Assembly: GCA_949317995.1 (NCBI GenBank)
Contig: OX439043.1
Location: forward strand, 41,669,560-41,733,559
Reading direction: 5' to 3'
Origin: Acholoe squamosa
Taxonomy: Eukaryota; Annelida; Polychaeta; Phyllodocida; Polynoidae
DNA: 64,000 nucleotides
Part shown: piece after piece, positions 23,401-35,400 of the stretch
Numbering within the stretch: the first letter of the stretch is position 1
Layout: each line of letters begins with the position of its first letter
Program-made: the position numbers and the translations under genes
Notes under the pieces: model-generated
What the model saw: only the letters and a program-made list of their open reading frames with translations
Told to the model about the DNA's origin: nothing
Database searches by the model: none

Positions 23401-26400
23401 CTTGTGTCTCCAAGAAATTCTATGATCTTATATCGGATGAGCATGAAACTCCCATATCAGGAGGAAGTGCCCAGACGGCCGATGGCAGTAGAATGCCAAC
23501 GTATAGTAGAACGTGTTTGAAGTTGCAAATGGATGGCATACATGACTTCCTCATGGGTGCGACCATTGCGGATATATCAGATGAGGGGATACGCGTGTTG
23601 GATTTCGCCTCCCTGTACGGTGTGGTTTTAGAACCACAATCAGGAGTGTTGAGTGTGAAATACCCGTATCCTGTAAAGGTAAGATGTGTTTTGCGACAAG
23701 TAAGCAGTATGGCCTCAGTGGCACAAACTGTTCGGATTCCTGCTGGAGTAGCCTGTGATGTACTTTTACGAAGTGATCCCGCAATGAGGAATCAAGCCGC
23801 TGTGATAGAACCAGATGTGATAGCCTTATCGAGTATCGGATTAACATCCGTAGATACCATTGTTACTAACGCATCCTGGACAGTTGTTCCGATTTCGAAT
23901 CAAGGGACATGTTTTCGGAAGTGTAACGCTTTCTGAAACGGTCACTAGAAGTGACTTTAGATTACCAAATGACAAGGATCCCGAGGATATGTCAGACGAT
24001 TTGAAAAAATTGTATGACGAGTCCCTTCTCGAAGATCCGGAACATAAAAAGAGTTTACTCGAATTTTTGGGGCAATATCAGAATGCCTTTGCTAAACCTG
24101 GTGAACCTTTAGGGCGAACCACGAAGGTTTTGCATAGTATTGAGACAGGAAATGCAGAACCATTCAAAATTCCGTATAGGCGATTACCTCTGGCTGAAAA
24201 GAGAGTCACAGAAGAGGAAATCAATAAAATGTTAGAACAGGATGTAATAATCCCGTCTAATAGTCCTTGGAGTAGCCCTGTTTGCATGGTATCAAAGAAA
24301 GATGGTACCATTCGATTCTGTATTGATTACAGAAAGTTAAATGGAGTAACGAAAAAGAATTTGTATCCATTACCCAGATTAGATGAGACCATTGACTCTT
24401 TAGGTGGTAATAGCTGGTTCTGTACTCTTGACCTACAGTCCGGATATTGGCAAGTAGGAATGAATCCTGCAGATATGGAGAAAACAGCATTTTCTAGTCA
24501 TATCGGGTTATTTCAATATAACGTTATGCCTTTCGGTTTGTGCAATGCACCAGCCACCTTTGAGGCAATGATGGAAACCTTGCTAAGTGATTTACTATGG
24601 AAAAGGTGTCTAGTATACCTAGATGACGTGATAGTCTTCGGAAAAACTTTCGAAGAATGTTCAAACAATCTCAAATTGGTATTGGAACGAAGCATTTCTA
24701 ATGGTCTTAAATTAAAACCAAAGAAATGTCATCTGTTCAAACAGTCCATGAATTATTTGGGCTGTATCATTTCAAATGAAGGAATAAAAGCTGATCTGGA
24801 GAAAATCGAATCAGTTACAAATTGGAGTAGACCCAGAAGCCCGAAAGAAGTAAGGTCATTCTTGGGATTCTGTTCCTATTACCGGGAATTCATACCGAAT
24901 TATTCAAGGGTGAGCTACCCATTGCAAGTTCTGGCTAATTGGACCCCCGGGTATACCAAGGAAAAGTTTCCTTGGGGACATGAACAAGATCAAGCCTTCA
25001 AAAAGCTAAAGGATCTGTTCACGAGTACTCCAGTATTACAGTATCCGAATGAAACGGATCATTTCATACTGGATACAGATGCTAGCAATGAAAGCATTGG
25101 TGCTGCTCTGTCACAGGTCCAAAATGGAGTAGAAGTACCAATAGCATTTGCTAGTAATACCTTGAGTAGAACTCAACGTAACTACTGCACAACTAAACGT
25201 GAGCTGTTAGCAGTAGTAGTATACACAAAGAAGTTTAAGCATTTCTTATGGGGAACTGATTTTACCTTGCGGACGGATCACTCCTAGTTAAAATGGCTAT
25301 TGAACTTCCGAGATGCTGAAGGAATGCTTGGTAGGTGGTTAGCCCACCTGTCTGAGTACAGCTTGGAACATAGTCAAATTCAGCATAGACCCGGAGTGAA
25401 GCATATCAATGCAGATGCCTTGTCTCGGATACCAATTCGGAAATGTGATAATCCGAATTGTATTGGTTGTGGAGCACACAGAGCGGTATTAGCTGGGATT
25501 CGGATTCCTTTCGAAACCCAGATAGACAGTGTCTTGGATTGGTCTATGGAAACTATAAAACAATACCAGGAGGCTGACTCGATAACTGCTAAGCTTTTGC
25601 AATTGGTACCAGGGGGTATACGTCCAGCCAGACCCATAGTTTAGCTGGAAAACCGAGAAATGGTAGATTTCTTGCTCAATGGGCCGAGTTAGAAGTCAGA
25701 AAGGGTATATTATACCGATGGAAGCCATGTAAAAATGGCGAGAGAATCATGCAAGTGGTTATTCCACATGTAATGAGACGTGAAATAATGTATTATTGTC
25801 ACGGACATAAGACCAGTGGGCATTTTGGAAAAAAGCGTTCATTAGCACGTCTATCCCAAAAGTATTACTGGCCTGGAATTTCACAAGACTTATTGAGATG
25901 GATTCTTACTTGTCCCGATTGTTGTAAAAACAAACCGGGACGCAGAATGGGTAAATTACCCCTCTCTCAGGAACTGTTTGGGGTAAGGTTTGCTCGAATT
26001 GGTGTAGACATCATTAGTGGGTTTAATAAAACTGCTAATGATAACACCTGTATGATGGTAGTGTGTGACTATTATACTAAGTATACGAAAGTCTTCCCAT
26101 TACCGGATCATAAAGCCGTGACATGTGCCAAAGCCTTTGTTAAAGGCTGGGTACCGACTTTTGGTGTGCCCTTGATGCTACACAGTGATCAAGGCTGAGA
26201 ATTCGAATCTAACTTATGGCAGGGTATGTGCGAATACTTAGCTATTTGTAAGACCAGAACTAATCCGTATCGCCCTCAGAGCGACGGTTTAGTAGAAAGA
26301 TTCAATAAAACTCTTATTCAAGTTCTCAAATCACTAGTGAATGAGAACATGGACGACTGGGATGAGCAATGCCATTTTGTAACGCATGCTTATAACAGTA

Positions 26401-29400
26401 CCGTACATTCGAGTACTAATTGTTCTCCCAACTTATTAGTATTCGGAGAAGACCTTATAATGCCTGCCGACCTAGTGTTCTGAGTCGTAGGCATGGATCC
26501 GGAACTACCTTGTCACATAGTTTTCGTGGAATGTTTGAGGGACAGGTTCCGGAAAGCTTACGAATCTGTCCGGATTGATCTAGAAAAGAGTGCACGTTGG
26601 CAAAAAGTGGGTTACGACGTAGACTTAAAAATGAGAAAGTTTAAACCAGGTGATAAAGTGCTGAGGTTACATGAACCTTTGCGGAATATTAAATTAGCAT
26701 CCAATTGGGATTGTCCATTCACTGTAACCCAGGTTATCAGTGATTGTACAGTGATTATTCGATCCGACATTGGACAATTTTATAAATCGAATGTCCCGAG
26801 GTTGCGAATATGGTCTGGGAGGGAGACCTCCACAGAAATGTATGGTAAAGGATTCGATAAGGTAATGAATGTAAATCGGATCCCTGACCAGGAACCTGAC
26901 CAGAAACCCAAAAGGAAATGGGGCAGGCTAAAGAAAAAATCTATGGGGAAGCCACCAACGCTACTAAAGAATAAGCATGGTGGTGTAAAAAAAAGTCGCG
27001 GCGGGTGTAGACAGTAAGAAGAAGAGAGGAGCTCTGAAGACTACAGGATTCCTAGAGAAAGCTCTTCGGACTGTCAGGTTCGGAAAGGAGTTGCCCGATG
27101 AGGAGGTAATCGTCCGTCGCAGTCCTAGATTAGCCCAGAGGACTGCAGTAACCTAACCTATATACACAACGAGTGTGTCGTCCTGTAAACCTGTTTAATG
27201 TTATATGTTATGCAAGAGCCTAACAACTGACCTGAAAGGTGTATTTGTCGTCGCTGTACGGTGTACCAGTGGGTAGTGGACGGATAATCCGGTGGATTCG
27301 CAGAAGCTTTCCATAAACTCCACGCAAATCCCCAGACGAGTCGACGGCATGAGCGATAATAACATCAAAACATTCATTTGTTTATATTTTCGCGGTCCGC
27401 ACGTGTTGAGCGTGTGACGTCATGGCGTCCAGTCTCGGCTGACCTCTCGTGACCCCACTTTCGAGCATGGAAATGACGTCACGGAACCTGGCGTAATGCC
27501 ATATTGTTTATAGTAGTGAGAAGAAGACTCGTCCGCTCTCTGATTTACTACTAAAGGCGTACACACCGACAGAGTCAAGGCCCTAGGGAAGAGACCCTGT
27601 GTTGCTCCGGCACCTGACGCCGTTAAGTCAGAAAAGGAGTGTTTATACTCCCGGATTGATTCCTCTAGGCCTATGGCTGAGGAATCCGTGACCGCGGCGA
27701 AGCTATCCGGTGACCTGGATAAGCTGACGCCAGCTTCCAAATCCCTCACTCGTGAGGAATTGTCTCCAGTAACCCCGGAGGAGGATAAACTGATGGAAGT
27801 GGATGCACCCACTACAGATCAGTCATTCGAAAAGAGACTGGAGGAGTTCAACTTGAACAGTCCAGGAGCTGCTATTTCCCTGCTGGCATCGCCGGCAGGA
27901 ACAGCCGAACCAACAACAGAACAGCCGGATAGTCGTCCTTCGGATACTACCCCGTCTGCGTCAACCGAACAAGTCGATGGTCAAACCGATACCCAAGTTG
28001 AGACCCGCAACTCTGGAAAGCAGGAAGGACCCATAGACATGGAGGACTCCGATTACCCGCCGTATATGACGGGAGGTATCTGTACATCCATCCGGAATTA
28101 CAGAACCTAGTTGACAGTGAAACAGGGAAATCTATTCTGGTAGATTCCCTGATCCGGAAGGCCGTCGAAGACATTATGGCGGAGCACCAACGTGAAAGGA
28201 TGCCACTGGAGTGGCTCACGGATTGGACTTGGTACCAACGAGGACTGATGGTAGACCGATGTGGTATACCAGGCCATCGAGCTATTGCCATGGGAGTCTA
28301 TCAGAAGCCTGATAGGTCCGCATGGAATATGGTACGAACGGATGTAGACTGGGTGGGCTGCCTGACAAGATCGGGCATGTCTACCCACGTCCGGATACCC
28401 TCCTGTACGATCACCATACCCTAAGGGAGTTTCGTACTGCAGCAACCGAGTTCGAGAAGTGGGATGATGGCTTCTACATAGTAGAGGCTGAAATCAACCA
28501 CATCCGAACCATGTCCACTGTCCCATTGGACAGAGTCTGTGCTCTGAGACAGATCATCACTCTTAGGGTGAGGGAGGAAATCAGAGCCCGAGAAGAGCCT
28601 GAACAAGTCGAGGCGGAACAGAAGCTACAGCAAGCCATAGCTCCTGGAATCCCGCTTAGAAAAATGGCTGCTCCCAAAGCTTCAACCAGCGGTGCTTCTG
28701 CTGCAATCCGCAGTCCTAAGCCAAAGGATAAGGATTCCCCTAAGGATCCGAAACTGGAGGCTACGACGAAGGATGAGGCAGAAGAGGACAAATGGGAACT
28801 GTCCAAGAAGAAACATCTCCCAGACTCTGTGAAGGCAGAGGAGCACGCTGCTAAAACCAATACCAGCTGAAATAATGAAGACTGCATGCAAGTTGACTCC
28901 TCGGATGAAGACTCTATAGGGGAGTCCTCGTTTGAGTACGATGAGGATGCAGCACCATCGAACCTAACCGAGGCAGAGCGTTGGAGAAACGCAAAATCAT
29001 GGTTCAAGGAATGGGTACCCACCTGTTTCAAGGACTGCATTTCTGGATACCGGAAGAAAGATGGGGCTCCATTATATGCCTGTCCCGGACCTACCAATAA
29101 AAATGGAGAGTCAGACGATGAAAAAAAAAAAAATTGTGTACTACGATGGTAACTTACAATCGTCGTAGTGACTTAGCGAGACATCAGAAAACAGCCCATG
29201 CGGATGGTCTGGGTCTCGCTCGGAAGAAGGTCATGGAACTTCATCGGGAGCTTATGCGAGAGGTAGATAAGCTAGATACGGAAGCCTGGTCTAAAGTTAA
29301 ACCAGGTGACCAAGTCCTTTGTGCAGTTAACAGAGGGAAAGAGTCTAAACTCAGCGCTAAGATGGTACTTACCACTGGCTGAGGGAAACTAGATATGCAC

Positions 29401-32400
29401 GATAGCATTTGGAAATTGTGCGAGGAATCTGGCCGAGAGGGTAAACGTGCCAGATAGAACCGAAGAGACCAAAACCGGGGACAACCTGGTAGTGTCCCGG
29501 ATAGTCAGAACCAAGCCAGGGAGGATCGTTCCAGATCCCCGCTGGCATGTCACCCGCATGATCAGTCGCAGGTATCTGTTGTCTTCAAACAGCCTGCACC
29601 TGTCGGATCCTATGCATCAGCCGCACAACATCCAGGTAAACTGGACAGGAAGGTATATCCTTCCATATCTCAGAAACCTGGACCGGAGAGTCAATCTCTG
29701 ACTATAGGCAGAGGTGGGCGCTTAGTAACCAAGAAGCCCGCCCCTGCTGCCGCCGCTGGATCTGCAGCACAGATGAATCAGGACCAGATACAACAGTATA
29801 TGGCCCTCGGCATGAAGTAAAATCTACCACCCGGATACTGTATTCCTACAGTCTCACAACCGGGTGCGTCTCCTGTACCGGTTAGCTCATCAGGAACCGT
29901 CAGTGCCACTGCGACAGTTACACAAGCACTCCTTCCGAATGCTACACCACCTGTTGCCACGATCCCGAAACCAGCCGATGCCATCACTATTAAAGCTAGT
30001 CCGGCAGAGGTCTGGTTTGATAAATCTCACCAGGGGGAAGCGGATGTCCAAAAGGCCATCTACACCCACTGGGAGAAGTGTGTTAAACAACGAGCCACCG
30101 ATTACCATCAGGGTCTTCTAAATGACACTCTGATGTGTTTCCAGGAATTTAGTAATGCTGAAAAGCAACGCCTGGAAACGAAAATTCGAGCTGATGTTAA
30201 TGACTCGAAGAAGAAACCTTGGCTGCCAAAGAACAGGCAGCCATGGATGTCCATGTCCTCGAGAAGAGAGTGAATGAGGAAGTACAACGGAACACTCGAT
30301 TGAATACTAAATTCATGAGAGTGTTCGGAGTGGATTTAGATGAGTGGGATGGTACACCAGAATCCGCTCTAGTTCTTCTTAAGAAGAAGCATGCTAAGCT
30401 AGGCTTAGTATGCTTCCAGGTTCCATTATTTGACCAGCCCATTAACCCGGAATGTATACAGAGTACACAGTCTACTAGTTGGAACTCCATACATTCTAGC
30501 GACCTCGCTTCGGATACTTTCTTAAGCATCCGAATAGTTTTTGTTGATGTACCGGACGGATGCCGTGAGATGTGGATTACCTGAATACCTGTTATAACCG
30601 TTTGTGCCACTATGATGTCCTACCTACACCCAGATGTATATGTTTCTTTTACTACCTGAAACTATACACTACTAAACACTGGAAATATGTTTTAGAACTT
30701 TACTATTACTACTACAAGGACATTACGAACACTACTACAGGATTATTTGGCCCGAGTGCCTTCATAATAGGATTCTTCCATCTGGATATACTACATTTGA
30801 CTTTAGCACTTCAAGAGGAATTTGGTAGCTGCCCTATCAACATCTATGATATATTAAAGACTCTAGCACTTCCTTCCCATTGTTAGCTGACCATACCCGG
30901 ACTACTACTACACTTCCACATCCACTACATCACCAAAAGGAGCATCCGGATAGTTAATAATGTAAACAAACTGTATGTATCACTGTGTTCTATACTCGAT
31001 ATTAACTATAGTTATATTATTGAAAGGTTCATTGTAAAACCTAATCTATGTCATAAACTATGACTTTTAAGTGCATGCTTAATAATATACGGGTCCAGAT
31101 CTACTATCATTGTATAATATTATAAAAACACCGAATGTGTTCATCTAATAGATCTGTATAACCCATATGGTTAATACACCAGCGAATATTACATTTCATA
31201 ATACTATTCGAATGTGGTATCTGGTGATCCGTAACTCTACTATTGCTTTCGAATCCATGTTCATATGTAAACTTACCTTAATCTCCCGCGTATAAGATGC
31301 AGTGCGCGTATAAGACGCACCCCAAACTCAGCACATGCATTTTCGTGTATAAGACGCACATTTTAAGGATGGAATTTGTAAGATTAGTACATTTCTATAG
31401 AAAAATTACCCCTCGTATAAGACGCCCCCCAACTTGAAAAAAATCCTATAAGACTCCCCAGCATTTTGTTTGGTGTAGAGGACGCATCTTATACGCGGGT
31501 GTTTACGGTAGTTATAACTCCTACCTATTGTCTGGGGGAGTAGTGTAGAGGTATAATAATAACTGGTGCCGTCTGGCGTGGCGGGTGAGACCTGTCGCCT
31601 GGTGTTCCTGAGGTTCCGGGTAGGTGGCAGCACCTATCCGGGTCCGTGGGACACCTGGTGCCGAACCGGGAGTATCTCTATAAAAGGCTCTGCATCACCT
31701 ACCACGTCAGAGGCCATGTAGGCCTCCGTACATAACACATGTAACATCATGTTATCCTATTCATAGAATTACAGGGTAACCGGAAGGTGTAACAAATAAA
31801 ACTGTTGGCATACACTCGGAATACTGTCTTTGTCTTTCCTTTCGAATTACAAGACCCGAACCCCACTGGTTAGAAATACCAACCATTACAATAGCATCAA
31901 CAAATTGATAGTTCCTATCTCTCCTCAAGTATAATAATATTCAGATGGACCACCATTCTCTTGTGTTGAAAACAAGACCCCAACAACCCCTTTCTACCAA
32001 ATATTAAGGGCAAGAGGGCGAGAGAGCGGCACTCAGTTATACAAGTGCCTACTGGGGGGCACTGAAAGTTGAAAAAACATAGGCGGTAAAACTGGGGGGT
32101 TGGCAGGGAACTAAAGAAATTTGGACTCAGATTGCCCTAAAATACTGCAAAATCAAGGTACAATTCCTAAATTTCGACACAAGCCAAATCCATTCAGAAT
32201 ACAGCAATCAAAAGTAAAATTCCAAAAATTTCTGTTGCCTTCTGCCCCAAGATGAAAATTTACATCTCCCTGAAACTATCACCCCTAAATTTCTGGACAT
32301 AGATATAATAACTTATTGGACATTTAAGACCATAAGTTTGCTAGAGCTGTGCTCTCTAATCTTGCTTTCTTTTTTATGTTTGTGGCCTATTCAATATGAT

Positions 32401-35400
32401 CCTCCTTGATGATTACAGAGAAAATGGCCGGAGCAGGGTTGGGATGACACTACAATAGAGCTGATGCTGAATGAACTGGCGGTAATGGACAGTAACAACT
32501 TCCCTGGTAACTGTGGGGTAGGAGAACGAGAGGCTCGCATCGCCTCCTCCCTGGTTGCCAAGCGGCACTATCGGTCAGTCCTTAGAATGTTGGAAAAGTA
32601 TATCTTTGTGTCTTGCCACCCCCACCCCCAAGAAAAGATACTACCGTAATCTCCCGCGTATAAGACGCGTCCTCTACGCCAAACAAATGCCTTGTGCGTC
32701 TTATAGGATCTCTTCAAGTTGGGGGTGCGTCTTATACGAGGGGTAATTTTACTATAGAAATGTACTAAATTTACAAAATTGAGCCTTAAGAGGTGCGTCT
32801 TATATGCGAAAATGCTTCTCCCAGGAAGGGGGTGCGTCATATATGCGCAACACGTCTTCTACACGGGAGATTACGGTTGTAATGGTTCGTATCGACTTAA
32901 ATGTTGGGTGGCTCGTTGGCTCGCTTATCACTAAAGATACCAACACAACACGAGTAGTTCGGGTTGGGCAAAGCCCCAGACTCCCCTACCGCTCGGGTAG
33001 GACTTTATTTACGTACTCTCTTCTTGGAACATACGTCAGAACTGGACTATGTCCAGTCTCCTTCTGCGGATCGTCCGGCTTCTTAGTAGAAGCTGGACGC
33101 GAGACATGGTGCTGCCCCCTCTTGTACCAAACGGGTATCGCGAAGCGACACCTGGTTGGCATAGAAGGAACGAGCACCACACGAGCGCGTCTCTCCGATG
33201 AAGCGCACTAATATATATACAACGATGCCGGCCCCTACACCACCCCCCCTAGACTTAACCTAGGGTTGGTGTTAAAAATTACCTATTGTTAAGGTTATGT
33301 AACAATATATATACATAGGTAAGTCTATAATAATAATGTTTTATAGAATATTTAACATTAAAGGGGCATTATAAATAATATGTACATAACAGTAGGCATC
33401 GTCGCACATAACCCGAAGTAAATAATAACATAAATAGGAAGTGGCGCCTTATGCACCATCGACCTTTGGTGGTATATATGTAACAGTGTTACAGAGTTAT
33501 TATAGTTAAGACGTATTTAAAATTGTAAATTTATATGGAGTGATATGATAGTAGTAATATATACAATAGAAAGTAACGTAACCCGAGAGGCTAGGTAACC
33601 CGAAGAAAAAATTTTGTTTGATTTATACAAAAATATATCTTTTATAGAAAAATAATTTATACAAAATATGATATAAAATTAAGAGGTGTCCTACCAAGGT
33701 AGCAGGATCACCCTTACAATATCAATGGACTTCCGGCGAACCTGGAACGACTGGATTCTGCAGCTCCATTCGGCGACAAACGGGTGGTGGCAAGCCACGT
33801 TGCTGTTATGTTGTGCCCTGATGAAGATGGGAAGATGGAGCCCCGGTTTGGTGTGGTAATCCGTTTAGTGCATCGGGTGGCATCCATCTTAGCTGCAGGT
33901 TTTCGTTCCAGTCCGTCGGGTCCAGAATTTAATCCTCTGGCATTATACATGCCTTTACCCTCGGGTACAGATATCCGCCGGCAGATGGACACTTACAGAT
34001 CCTCGGGATCGTCCTCAGTGTCCATCTTCTCAGTTGGCTCCGGGTTGGTAGAGGGAGCCAAGCTGCTGCTGCTGCTCGTGGCAACCAGCTTAGGGGCTTC
34101 GATGCTCGTGTCGCTGAGTAGGCTCAGAGCACCCATCCCCTCAGAGGGACTGTCGATTGCTGCCTCGGCTGGGGCACCCGAAGGAATGGACAGGGACGAC
34201 ACGGAGCCGTCCCATTCGTCCAGGTGCTTGCCGAAGCAGAGGAAAAACTTAAGGTCTGCCTCCTTGTACTTATGGATGTACCCGGCGTTCTCAGCACGGT
34301 GGAACTCCTTAAGCTTTTCAGCTTCCCTCTGTTGCCTTCGGCAGGACTGGAAGGCCTCCTCGACCTTCTTCATTTCCTGCTCCTTAATTTTGTCTTCCTC
34401 CCTCTTCTGGATTTCGTATACCTGATTGAAGGTGGCTTCAGTCATTGTCCGCCAATAGTCGATAGACTTTTGGCGATGGACACTTACACTGTGGCCGGAT
34501 GGGGCACCAAAGAAGGTGCTCCAATCATCCGGACTACCAGTGGCTTCACTCGGAGGGTGCTGTGTTGGAGATGGGGGAGGTGGAGGTGGAGCAGATGCCT
34601 GGCTAACCACCCGATGGGTCTGGTTGCCAGGCATGTCCAAAGCCGAGACCTGTTGTCCCGACTGGCGACAATCAGCTGGATTAGCTGGTCTGGGCTGATC
34701 CTTATTGCCCGCCGGGCTTACGGATCGGTCTGTGCTGGTCCTTTTGGAGGCACTTGTGGCCGTAGCCGAACCTCCATTGGTTCCCTTCGAACGGGCTTTT
34801 CCTTTCTCCCGTTTGTCGTCGCCTTGCCACTTCTTCACCTTCAGGTGCACCTCGGTGGGCATCCCGAACTTAGTGGGTGAGTAGTTGACGGCGAAGTATG
34901 CCATGAGGTTACCACTCCTCCAAGAGCAGAATTCGGGCTCGAATGCTTGCTCCTTGATTTCCTTTGTGTTCAACGCAGCCCAATTTGCAAGGAGCTCGTT
35001 GAAACACTTAACGGCACGCTTCCAGGTCTTTTCCAGGCCGGCACCGTGGGCTTTCTGCAAGTGCAGAGCCAGGTCCCGGCGCCGGTGGGTGGTGAAGGTG
35101 CCGTCACAGAGCTTACCCGGACGATCTCCGGGGATGCACCGCATCAGGGGTTTGTGGTGCATGTGGTGCTCCACAATGTGTCGAGCGTTGCGAGGCTTCG
35201 TCTTGAATGTCTTCTCGCCGGTGAGCGCGAGCTGACATGACTCGAATGGGCACCTGTGGCGGTTGCCGCTCGGTCCCCATTGGGTTATTGCCCACTGAAC
35301 TTTTGTTCTGGCCTCGTAGTTATAAATCGCACCCAATTTGGATTTGAGCTGGTCGATCCAAATCAGGTAAAATTTACCTACTGGCGTGTCGCTAGGACCG

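Larger units (their letters stand above)
19631..31890 (+). mobile_element. Ty3/Gypsy LTR retrotransposon A (12.26 kb), decayed
   Basis: Two ~348-bp LTRs (19,631-19,978 and 31,544-31,890; about 97% identical, ten mismatches and one indel by eye) enclose gag, pol and a third frame, all on the plus strand. The 4-bp duplication ATAG flanks it (19,627-19,630 and 31,891-31,894). LTRs start TG and end CA. Pol order is protease, RT, RNase H, integrase, which defines Ty3/Gypsy. Several frameshifts and stops make it non-autonomous. It sits in the sense orientation in SEPSECS intron 1. Related to element B but a different family. Confidence 0.93.

Noticed and set aside
33784-34880. Long plus-strand frames opposite ORF3 of element B
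   Set aside because: Mirror frames of a GC-rich coding sequence; no homology and no agreement with element A.
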